NCBI GenBank assembly: GCA_003513495.1
Contig: DOPM01000050.1
Span: 39,935-85,668 of the forward strand
Direction: 5' to 3'
DNA length: 45,734 nt
From: Desulfosporosinus sp.
Lineage (GTDB): Bacteria > Bacillota > Desulfitobacteriia > Desulfitobacteriales > Desulfitobacteriaceae
Part shown: one piece after another, positions 26,006 through 33,299 of the stretch
How positions within the stretch are numbered: position 1 is the first letter of the stretch
How the letters are laid out: every line of letters starts with the position of its first letter
The notes under the pieces: generated by a model
Told to the model about the DNA's origin: nothing
Databases searched by the model: none
The model's input: only the letters and a program-made list of their open reading frames with translations
Translations under genes and position numbers: made by a program

Positions 26006-26258
26006 GTATTAGAATAGTTATAGTTGCAGTTCTCGGGGAATCAAGAAAGTGTTCTTGTGAGTTGGAGATTTATGATGTTTATAGGTAAATAGTGGATATA
26101 TAGTAAATAATTATTTGAACCTTTAAAGAAGGATATTTTAGATTAATATCGAATTTTATAACATAAAGAATTGTTCCTGATTCTTAATCCTTATTCTTAT
26201 CATACTGATAAGTGTTGACTGATCCGAGAGTCCAGAATTATTAAATAATGTTTCTTTA
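26006..26258 (+). promoter_or_regulatory. Spacer with operator-like palindrome and promoter
   Basis: No gene is seen. A perfect inverted repeat CTTATCA-TAC-TGATAAG (26196-26212) sits directly upstream of a -35 TTGACT (26215-26220), followed 18 bases later by TATTAA (26239-26244). Transcription would start near 26251, just before aptamer 2, so this promoter can drive the 26397-29966 operon independently of read-through from aptamer 1. The palindrome is a candidate regulator site. Confidence 0.55.
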
Positions 26259-26364
26259 CTCATATAACCTCGATAATTGGTTCGAGGGTTTCTACGAAGC
26301 AACCTTAATTGCTTCTCTATGAGCCAGGGATGGCCATAGAGTCTTGTAATAGAGGTTGCTTTTT
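26259..26364 (+). promoter_or_regulatory. Purine riboswitch (guanine/hypoxanthine-type), predicted ON switch
   Basis: P1 is CTCATA/TATGAG (26259-26264/26318-26323), P2 CCTCGA/TCGAGG (26268-26273/26282-26287) with GG in its loop, J2/3 is GTTTCTAC, P3 GAAGCAA/TTGCTTC (26296-26302/26309-26315) with CC in its loop, so the loop-loop GG-CC contacts are kept. C26317 sits at specificity position 74 (C = guanine type). In the alternative fold AAGCAACCT in P3 pairs with AGGTTGCTT (26353-26361) before a T-run, and CTCTATG (26315-26321) pairs with CATAGAG (26335-26341), dismantling P1. Ligand binding should therefore prevent termination and turn on the hydroxylase operon. Confidence 0.85.
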
Positions 26365-26396
26365 CGTGTCTTCAAATTTAAAAATGAGGTGAGAAA

Positions 26397-27239
26397 ATGA
26401 AGTATTTTCAACCGCACAGCGTGGAAGATGCTCTAGAAATCGCTCAAACAGCGGAGGCTACTTTCTTAGCTGGGGGAACTGATCTCGTGCTTCACATGCG
26501 TACAGGTAAAGTACAGCCTTCCGGAATCATTGATTTAGGCAAAGTATCAGTTCTTCGTGAGATCAAAATTACCGACGGATTTTTGAACATCGGGAGCATG
26601 GCTACGTTTGCAGATTTAGGAAAGAGTGAACTGGTTCTTCGGAACGCCTATGCTCTTTGGCAGGCCTGTCAGACTATGGGCTCTCCACAAATTCGTAATC
26701 AGGCAACTCTGGGCGGTAACTTAGGTAACTGTTCACCAGCTGCGGATGGCTTACCACCCCTCCTAGCGTTGGGGGCTGAGGTTCATTTAATGTCCGCTGA
26801 GAAAGAGGAGATCGTTCCTTTAGCGACTCTTTTGGGACGTACTCCACTTCTTGGGCAGGAAACTCTTATTCGTGGATTTTGCATTCCATTAAAGGAACTG
26901 AAAAGTGGGTTTGCTAAACTAGGTCGACGCAGAGCCTTAGCCATTGCGCGTCTGAGCGTTGCTGTGGCTTTGGAAGTTAATGAAAATAAGGTTGAGAATG
27001 TTCGTGTAGCTCTAGGGGCAGTTGGCAGACGCGCTTTCCTTAGTGAATCTCTTAGCCAGGTCTTAAGTGGTCAAGAATTAAATCAGGAATGGTTAGAAAA
27101 AGGAGTTTTAGAAGTTCAACGGATTGTCCGAGAAGCTTTGGGAACTCGGGCATCTGCGCCCTATAAAAGAGTAGCGGTTTCTGGAGTCTTTCGTGAAGCT
27201 TTAGAATCCATCATCACAGAGGGAGGGATACAAGCATGA
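26397..27239 (+). CDS. Molybdenum hydroxylase FAD subunit (NdhF-like)
   Basis: This 280-residue FAD subunit has LAGGTDLVLHM and ATLGGNLGNCSPAADGLPPLL flavin motifs and a C-terminal CO-dehydrogenase flavoprotein domain. It is the first of four overlapping genes (FAD, Fe-S, Mo-large, Mo-medium), the same set and order as nicotinate dehydrogenase ndhF-S-L-M of Eubacterium barkeri. The substrate here is more likely a purine because a guanine-type riboswitch lies 33 bases upstream. The ATG follows GAGGTGAG. Its TGA overlaps the next ATG by four bases (ATGA). Confidence 0.87.
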   Translation: MKYFQPHSVEDALEIAQTAEATFLAGGTDLVLHMRTGKVQPSGIIDLGKVSVLREIKITDGFLNIGSMATFADLGKSELVLRNAYALWQACQTMGSPQIRNQATLGGNLGNCSPAADGLPPLLALGAEVHLMSAEKEEIVPLATLLGRTPLLGQETLIRGFCIPLKELKSGFAKLGRRRALAIARLSVAVALEVNENKVENVRVALGAVGRRAFLSESLSQVLSGQELNQEWLEKGVLEVQRIVREALGTRASAPYKRVAVSGVFREALESIITEGGIQA

Positions 27240-27703
27240 TAGAGATTAATCTTGTAGTTAATGAAAAGCCTTATACCTTGAACGTTGAACCGAGTGAACG
27301 TCTCATTGATGCTTTACGCAACCGTCTAGGACTACTTGGAACAAAAGAAGGATGCGGGGAAGGTGAGTGCGGAGCCTGCACCGTGATTATGGACGGTAAA
27401 ACTGTGAACTCCTGCCTTGTTCTTGCTGCTCAAGCTAATGGAAGTGTTATTACTACGATAGAGGGAGTAGGAAATCGGCGCTCCCCTCATCCAGTTCAGA
27501 AGGCCTTTGTTGAAGTCGGAGCCGTCCAATGTGGATTCTGTACCCCTGGGATGGTTTTATCTGCAAAAAATTTACTGGATAGGAATTTGAAGCCTAGTGA
27601 AACGGAAATAGGAATTGCTATGTCCGGGAACCTTTGTCGATGTACCGGATATGACAAGATTCTGCGCGCTGTGAAAATCGCTGCTGAGGAGGGGGCAAAA
27701 TGA
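27236..27703 (+). CDS. Molybdenum hydroxylase [2Fe-2S] subunit (NdhS-like)
   Basis: This 155-residue small subunit has both cluster motifs, GCGEGECGAC with a later Cys and QCGFCTPGM...CRCTGY. It shuttles electrons between the Mo site and the FAD subunit. It overlaps its neighbours on both sides by four bases (ATGA), so all subunits are made in step. The ribosome site GGAGGGA lies within the end of the FAD gene. Length and spacing are normal for the xanthine dehydrogenase family. Confidence 0.9.
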   Translation: MIEINLVVNEKPYTLNVEPSERLIDALRNRLGLLGTKEGCGEGECGACTVIMDGKTVNSCLVLAAQANGSVITTIEGVGNRRSPHPVQKAFVEVGAVQCGFCTPGMVLSAKNLLDRNLKPSETEIGIAMSGNLCRCTGYDKILRAVKIAAEEGAK

Positions 27704-28965
27704 AATCTTCAGTAATAGGTTCGCGAGTTGTCAGAGAAGATGCATGGGGAAAAGTCTTTGGGCAAACTAAGTTCCCTGCGGACGTAAATCTCCCAGGCCA
27801 GATCTATGCAGTGGTTATTCGTAGTCCCCATCCTCATGCCAAAGTTTTAGGTATTAACTCCGAGAAGGCCATGAGCCTTGAGGGTGTTGTGACAGTTTTG
27901 ACAGCCAAGGATGTCCCCAATAATTCCCATGGAGTGCTCTTTCGCGATCAGCCAGTTCTCGCTGAATATGTACGCATGGTTGGAGACCCGGTGGCGGTAG
28001 TCGGAGCGGAAACAGAGGAAATTGCTCGCGCTGCTGCAAAGCTTGTAGTCGTAGAATACGAGGTTCTGCCTGCAGTTTTTGACCCAGAAGAGGCTATGAC
28101 GCCTGCTGTACTCCCTCTACATCCAAACCTTCGTCCAACTAATGTTCTTTATCACATGCCGATCCGACGTGGAAACATGGAAGAGGGTTGGGCTAAGGCA
28201 GATATAGTTATTGAGAAAGAATACAGCACTCAACATGTGGACCATGCCTTTTTGCAACCCGAGGCGGTGTTGGCTTATGTGGATGAACGCGGACACATGG
28301 TAGTGCAAACAGCTACCCAATACGCTCACTATGATCGGGGTGAAATTGCCCATGCTTTAGGGCTTCGCTTCAGTCAAGTTCAAGTCAAAACCTTAGCCGT
28401 GGGAGGAGCTTTTGGGGGACGAGAAGATATTTCACTGCAGATTATCGCGGCCCTTATGGCCAGGTATACACTCCGACCTGTAAAAATGGAAAATACTCGG
28501 GAAGAATCTTTTTATTCCCATTCCAAACGTCACCCCATGAAGATGTATTATAAGACTGGTGCAACAAAGGATGGCAAGTTAGTGGCTTTAGAAGCCAAGA
28601 TCATTGGTGATGCAGGAGCTTATGCTTCGTGGAGTATCAACGTCTTGCGCAAATCGGCGGTCCATGCAAGCGGCCCGTATGTCATTCCTAATGTTTCAAT
28701 TGATAGCTACGCAGTGTTTACCAACAATCCCTATGCCGGAGCTATGCGAGGCTTTGGTGCAGCTCAAACTGTACTGGCTTATGAAAGTCAAATGGATCTG
28801 CTTGCCAGGAAGATTGGGATTTCGCCGTTAGAAATTCGCTTACGCAATCATTTTAAGGTGGGAAGCACAACGGCCACTGGTCAAGTACTGACGGGTAGTG
28901 TTCCACTCGATCAGTGTCTGGCAAAAATCGCACCTTATCTCGAGAGAGGGGGGGACTCCCAGTGA
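27700..28965 (+). CDS. Molybdenum hydroxylase Mo subunit, N-terminal half (NdhL-like)
   Basis: This 421-residue protein covers the N-terminal part of a Mo subunit. It has GGAFGGRED (Glu802-equivalent glutamate kept) and MRGFG (Arg880-equivalent kept), and stops before the region that carries the catalytic glutamate. The next gene supplies the rest. In nicotinate dehydrogenase of E. barkeri the Mo subunit is naturally split in the same way into NdhL (about 50 kDa) and NdhM (about 37 kDa), so this is probably a genuine two-chain subunit. The reading frames meet at a run of seven Gs (28948-28954), so a frameshift must also be considered. The two purine-contact residues favour a purine substrate. 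Confidence 0.82.
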   Translation: MKSSVIGSRVVREDAWGKVFGQTKFPADVNLPGQIYAVVIRSPHPHAKVLGINSEKAMSLEGVVTVLTAKDVPNNSHGVLFRDQPVLAEYVRMVGDPVAVVGAETEEIARAAAKLVVVEYEVLPAVFDPEEAMTPAVLPLHPNLRPTNVLYHMPIRRGNMEEGWAKADIVIEKEYSTQHVDHAFLQPEAVLAYVDERGHMVVQTATQYAHYDRGEIAHALGLRFSQVQVKTLAVGGAFGGREDISLQIIAALMARYTLRPVKMENTREESFYSHSKRHPMKMYYKTGATKDGKLVALEAKIIGDAGAYASWSINVLRKSAVHASGPYVIPNVSIDSYAVFTNNPYAGAMRGFGAAQTVLAYESQMDLLARKIGISPLEIRLRNHFKVGSTTATGQVLTGSVPLDQCLAKIAPYLERGGDSQ

Positions 28966-29966
28966 AAAAGAGGGGAATTGGATTAGGTTGTTCTTGGTAT
29001 GGCACAGGTTACGGGAACGGATTCCCAGATGTCTCAAGCGCCTTTGTAGAGATTCACGATGACGGTTCAGCCACGGTGCTGACCGGGGCCGTTGATGTTG
29101 GACAAGGGAGTAACTCGATCTTTGCTCAAATTGTCGCGGAAGAACTTGGACTGGAGTCTCAGGATATCTGTGTTTATTCTGGTGATACGGATGCCACGCC
29201 GGATTCAGGGACAACGGCGGCAACAAGGCAAACCTATAATACGGGAAATGCAGTATTGAAAGCCGTTCGCCAAGCAAAATCTTCGCTGTTGGATTATGCG
29301 GCTCACAAGTTTTCCTGTCCGACGACAGAAGGAATTGAGTTAAAGAACGGTTCTATAGGGGTCAAAGGGGATCCTTCTCGCCAGATGCCTTTAGCAGATA
29401 TGGTGTTCCAAGCTCGCTTAGCGGGGGAACGTTTTATTAGTGCAGAAAGCTCGACAGCGCGTTCAACGCCTGTAGACCCGGAAACCGGACAAGGAGCGCC
29501 ATACTGGCCTTATGCCTTTGGCTGTCAGTCTGCTGAAGTTGAAGTTGATACAGAAACGGGTATGGTTCGTGTCCTTAAAGTAGTTGCAGTTCATGATGTA
29601 GGAAAGGCCTTAAATCCGACTCAAGTTGAAGGACAAATTGCGGGCGGAGTGACTCAAGGCATAGGATTTGCTTTGCTAGAGGAACTAGAATTACACGAGG
29701 GCAAAATTAAAAATCCCGCCCTTTCTAGTTATTTGATTCCCACGGCCTTAGATGTGCCTAATATAGAAGCTTTGTATGTGGAAGATGCAGAGTGTACCGG
29801 TCCGTTTGGTGCGAAGGGACTGGGCGAACCAGCAATGCTTCCAACCGTTGCGGCAATTATCAATGCAATTGATGATGCTGTGGGAGTAAGGATTACGTCT
29901 TTACCAGCGACGCCAGAAAAGATATTGCAAGCGTTGGCAGAGAAAAAGAGGGGGGGAGAATGTTAG
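28962..29966 (+). CDS. Molybdenum hydroxylase Mo subunit, C-terminal half (NdhM-like)
   Basis: This 334-residue protein begins at a GTG overlapping the previous TGA (GTGA), with the G-run at 28948-28954 acting as ribosome site 7 bases ahead. It contains the C-terminal Mo-subunit domain, including VDVGQGSN, GTTAATRQTYNTGNA and the catalytic E289 in GAKGLGEP. Together with 27700-28965 it makes one Mo site. An in-frame upstream ATG at 28914 would put it inside the previous gene and lacks a good ribosome site. The clean GTGA overlap, the same style as the other junctions of this operon, argues for translational coupling rather than a broken gene. Confidence 0.82.
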   Translation: MKKRGIGLGCSWYGTGYGNGFPDVSSAFVEIHDDGSATVLTGAVDVGQGSNSIFAQIVAEELGLESQDICVYSGDTDATPDSGTTAATRQTYNTGNAVLKAVRQAKSSLLDYAAHKFSCPTTEGIELKNGSIGVKGDPSRQMPLADMVFQARLAGERFISAESSTARSTPVDPETGQGAPYWPYAFGCQSAEVEVDTETGMVRVLKVVAVHDVGKALNPTQVEGQIAGGVTQGIGFALLEELELHEGKIKNPALSSYLIPTALDVPNIEALYVEDAECTGPFGAKGLGEPAMLPTVAAIINAIDDAVGVRITSLPATPEKILQALAEKKRGGEC

Positions 29967-30082
29967 CATCCAGAAGCTGAAAATAAGTTATTATTTGTAA
30001 TCAGATGTTTAGTTTATGATGGCAATTATGATTTAGTAACGCATTAATTAAGGAAAACAACCAAACTTTAATAAAATCAATA

Positions 30083-30097
30083 AGTTTAGCTTAAACT
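30083..30097 (+). promoter_or_regulatory. AGTTTA-GCT-TAAACT palindrome upstream of purine permease
   Basis: A perfect 6-3-6 inverted repeat lies 55 bases before the permease start. The ten-base string AATAAGTTTA at its left arm recurs at 350-359 upstream of the carbamoyltransferase gene. The rest of the 29967-30151 gap is AT-rich with no further feature recognised. Confidence 0.4.
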
Positions 30098-30151
30098 ACC
30101 AAGTAGAAATGAAATTAACATTAGGAACTGTAATTAATGGGAGGGCTGTTC

Positions 30152-31507
30152 ATGTCAACCGTTAAGAATTCATCAGGGAACCCAGAAGGCTTCTTAGAAA
30201 AGTTCTTTAAACTAAACGAATTAGGGACAAATGTTCGAACGGAAATTATTGCGGGGTTAACCACGTTCGTTACGATGGCATATATTTTATTTGTAAACCC
30301 CTTAATATTACAAGATGCCGGAATGCCTATTAGTGCGACTTTTGCCGCTACCGCCATGGCAGCAGCATTTGGTACCCTGATTATGGGGTTATACGCCAAC
30401 TATCCTATCGCCTTAGCACCTGGAATGGGGCTTAATGCCTTCTTTACGTATACTGTTGTTCTAGGTATGGGACTTAGTTGGCAAACAGCACTCGGAGCAG
30501 TTTTCATTTCAGGTATCGTCTTTTTCATTATGACGGTCACGAAAATTCGAGAGTGGATTATTGAGGGCGTACCTCCGGTTTTACGAATTTCTATTGGGGT
30601 AGGTATAGGCTTATTTATTGCTTTTATTGGACTTAAAAATGGTGGCCTAATTGTTGCTGATCAAGCCACGTTTGTTAAACTGGGAAATATGAAGTCGCCT
30701 GGCGTTCTTGTTACTGTCTTCGGTCTCATCTTTACGGGTGCGCTGATATCAAGGAAAGTTAAAGGCGGTTTGTTGATTGGGATCATTGCTACGACGTTAT
30801 TGAGCATGATCATGGGTGTTTCTCCGTATCCAACTGGAATATCGAGTTTTATCTCCCTTACTAATCCATTTGCTTCTGTTGCACCGGTAGCCTTCGAACT
30901 TGATATTTTGGGAGCTCTAAGTTATGGATTTATTTCGATTCTCTTTGCCTTTACCCTGGTAGACTTGTTTGACAATATCGGCACCTTACTTGGAGTAACG
31001 CGTAAAGCAGGTCTTTTAGACGAAAACGGAAATTTACCTCGTGCTGGAAAAGCCTTAATGGCAGATTCGGTGGGAACGACCTTCGGATCTATCGTGGGAA
31101 CTCCAACCGTAACGTCATATATTGAAAGTGCCGCCGGCGCAGCTGAAGGTGGTAAAAGCGGACTCACTGCTGTTACGGTTGCAGGTCTCTTCATAGTTTC
31201 ACTAATTTTTGCTCCTCTGGTAGGACTGATTCCTGGTCAAGCAACTGCACCTATTTTGATATTAGTGGGTGTCTTGATGATGGCGGAAGTTGTTCACATT
31301 AACTTTGACGACTTTACTGAAGCTTTACCTGCCTTCATGACGATCGTTATGATGCCGTTAACCTTCTCCATAGCTCAAGGTATTGCATTTGGATTTATGT
31401 CTTACACATTCATAAAACTTGTGAGCGGTAAGCATAAGGAAAATAATTTAGTGATGTACGTTTTCACGGTTCTCTTTATCATTCACTTTATTATCGGGGG
31501 ACATTAA
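30152..31507 (+). CDS. NCS2 purine permease (AzgA/PbuG-like)
   Basis: This 451-residue multi-spanning membrane protein opens with NVRTEIIAGLTTFVTMAYILFVNP, the signature of the AzgA/PbuG branch of the NCS2 family. Further motifs are APGMGLNAFFTY and the substrate-site helices FVDLFD-like ALVDLFDNIGTLLGV and TPTVTSYIESAAG. Members import adenine, guanine and hypoxanthine with protons. It fits as the entry step for the two downstream deaminases and the upstream hydroxylases. The ATG at 30152 follows GGGAGGG at the right distance; an ATG at 30137 lies before that ribosome site and is not preferred. Confidence 0.9.
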   Translation: MSTVKNSSGNPEGFLEKFFKLNELGTNVRTEIIAGLTTFVTMAYILFVNPLILQDAGMPISATFAATAMAAAFGTLIMGLYANYPIALAPGMGLNAFFTYTVVLGMGLSWQTALGAVFISGIVFFIMTVTKIREWIIEGVPPVLRISIGVGIGLFIAFIGLKNGGLIVADQATFVKLGNMKSPGVLVTVFGLIFTGALISRKVKGGLLIGIIATTLLSMIMGVSPYPTGISSFISLTNPFASVAPVAFELDILGALSYGFISILFAFTLVDLFDNIGTLLGVTRKAGLLDENGNLPRAGKALMADSVGTTFGSIVGTPTVTSYIESAAGAAEGGKSGLTAVTVAGLFIVSLIFAPLVGLIPGQATAPILILVGVLMMAEVVHINFDDFTEALPAFMTIVMMPLTFSIAQGIAFGFMSYTFIKLVSGKHKENNLVMYVFTVLFIIHFIIGGH

Positions 31508-31525
31508 TCTAACTTAAAATGGCCC

Positions 31526-31554
31526 GGAGAGATGTGGTTAGAACACATCTCTCC
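31526..31554 (+). terminator. Hairpin after the purine permease
   Basis: A perfect 11-bp stem (31526-31536 with 31544-31554) with a 7-base loop. No strong T-run follows. The remaining gap to 31762 shows nothing further. Confidence 0.55.
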
Positions 31555-31762
31555 ATAATCTTGGAAAACTGTGTGGAGTTTCTCCCTAATATAAAGTATA
31601 GTTTATCTAGTCAAAGAGATATTTTGACGTTAGATGTGGGATGCTAAAGATGGGTATTCAAACCAGATGTTAAAGAGGGATAGAGTTGCCTAATTAACCT
31701 AATGCTAACGCTTTCTGTTGGCCGAGAGCACCTTTAGCAATAAGGGAAAGGATGAAGATAGG

Positions 31763-33094
31763 ATGCGTATTCTCTTTAAAAATGCCACTATCGTAACAAT
31801 GAATGCTGAGCGTGAAATTATTATGGGAGACCTGCTTGTAGATGGATCTCAAATCGTGGCAGTTGGCGGTGTCATCGAACAACCTGCAGATCAAGTAATA
31901 GAACTCAATGGAGATTTACTAATTCCCGGATTAATTCAGACTCATATTCATTTATGCCAAACATTATTTAGGGGTCAGGCAGATGATTTAGAGCTTTTAG
32001 ATTGGCTCAGACAAAGAGTTTGGCCGTTAGAAGGCGGACATGATCCGGAATCTTTGTATGACTCTGCATTATTGGGTATTGGAGAGTTGTTCCTTGGAGG
32101 GACCACGACGATTGTGGACATGGAAACTGTGCATCATACAGAACATGCCTTCGAAGCTATTCTTTCTACCGGCTTGAGGGCATTGAGTGGAAAGGTTATG
32201 ATGGATGATTGCAACGGAGATCTTCCTCCTTCTTTACAAGAGAAGACGGATGTTTCTATTCAAGAAAGCGTCGATTTATTTGAGAAATACAACGGCAAAG
32301 GAAATGGGCGGCTCGAAGTTGCTTTTACACCTCGTTTCGTTATTTCCTGCACCGATACATTATTAAAGGAAGTTTCCCGACTCGCCAAAGAAAAAAATGC
32401 CTTTGTGCATACACATGCTTCTGAAAATCGCTCGGAAATACAGGTTGTCGAGAGCACGCGAGGGATGCGCAATATCGTTTACTTGGATAAAGTCGGTTTA
32501 ACCGGGCCAAAACTAATATTAGCGCATTGCATCTGGCTGGATGAGGCAGAAAAGGAAATTCTGGTCCAGACTAAGACACGAATTTCACATTGCCCTTCTT
32601 CGAATCTGAAGCTAGCCTCGGGGATTGCACCGATTCCAGAGCTTATGAAACGCGGGGCAGAGGTTTCCTTGAGCGCAGATGGAGCACCTTGCAACAACAA
32701 TTTAGACGGATTTCGAGAGATGCGTCACGCGGCATTGATTCAGAAACCCCTACATGGCCCAACGGCCATGCCTGCACGAGAGGTTTTTGAGATGGCGACC
32801 CTAGGTGGTGCTCGGGCCATTGGTCATGAACATGATCTAGGAAGCTTAGAAGTCGGAAAAAAAGCAGATTTGGCAGTGGTTAGCTTGCAGGGGTTGCATA
32901 CTTGGCCTAATGAGCATGTTGATGTTTACTCACAATTAGTATATCAAGCAGTTTCCTCGGATGTCCGGTTAACAATGGTAGACGGACAAATAGTCATGAA
33001 AGATCGCCAACTGTTAACGATTGATGTTCCAAAGCTTAAGATAAGTTCGACAAAGAGTTTAAATAGAGTTATGCAGCGGGTTGGACTGATATAA
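31763..33094 (+). CDS. ATZ/TRZ-type amidohydrolase (guanine or 5'-deoxyadenosine/SAH deaminase-like)
   Basis: This 443-residue metal-dependent deaminase has HIHLCQTLFRG (first metal site), HTHASE, AHCIW and SADGAPC (catalytic Asp), the set seen in the SsnA/MtaD/AtzB branch. By overall sequence it resembles 5'-deoxyadenosine or S-adenosylhomocysteine deaminases. Its neighbours (purine permease, adenine deaminase) suggest guanine or another aminopurine as an alternative; sequence alone does not decide. The start is set at ATG 31763 with GGGAAAGGAT upstream; a TTG at 31718 would add 15 residues but lacks a good site. A strong hairpin follows. Confidence 0.8.
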   Translation: MRILFKNATIVTMNAEREIIMGDLLVDGSQIVAVGGVIEQPADQVIELNGDLLIPGLIQTHIHLCQTLFRGQADDLELLDWLRQRVWPLEGGHDPESLYDSALLGIGELFLGGTTTIVDMETVHHTEHAFEAILSTGLRALSGKVMMDDCNGDLPPSLQEKTDVSIQESVDLFEKYNGKGNGRLEVAFTPRFVISCTDTLLKEVSRLAKEKNAFVHTHASENRSEIQVVESTRGMRNIVYLDKVGLTGPKLILAHCIWLDEAEKEILVQTKTRISHCPSSNLKLASGIAPIPELMKRGAEVSLSADGAPCNNNLDGFREMRHAALIQKPLHGPTAMPAREVFEMATLGGARAIGHEHDLGSLEVGKKADLAVVSLQGLHTWPNEHVDVYSQLVYQAVSSDVRLTMVDGQIVMKDRQLLTIDVPKLKISSTKSLNRVMQRVGLI

Positions 33095-33124
33095 GAATGC
33101 TGACGCGTATTCGATATCGCAGCG

Positions 33125-33158
33125 CCAGGAAAACGAACCGTTAGGTTCGTTTTCCTGG
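33125..33158. terminator. Perfect 15-bp terminator-like hairpin
   Basis: Stem 33125-33139 pairs with 33144-33158 around GTTA. Internal AAAA/TTTT blocks make it a possible bidirectional stop. A second small hairpin, GGGC/GCCC, lies at 33198-33211. The gap to 33299 contains no gene. Confidence 0.65.
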
Positions 33159-33299
33159 TATATGCCCCTGAAGCGGCATCAGCAGATGATGAAGGTCGGG
33201 CAGCTTCGCCCACATCCTGCAAGAAAGCTAATTAGTGCGAAGACAGTGTCTGCGTGTGCGGGCGCTAACCAAGATATCTGTTTGGATGGAGTGATGGAA

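Noticed and set aside
28941..28965. Frameshift error in the Mo subunit at a seven-G run
   Set aside because: Not excluded, but the GTGA overlap, the ribosome-site role of the G-run and the known NdhL/NdhM split make two natural genes more likely.
33162..33299. N-terminal extension of adenine deaminase
   Set aside because: It crosses a hairpin region, is not conserved in type, and a well-placed ribosome site precedes the ATG at 33300.
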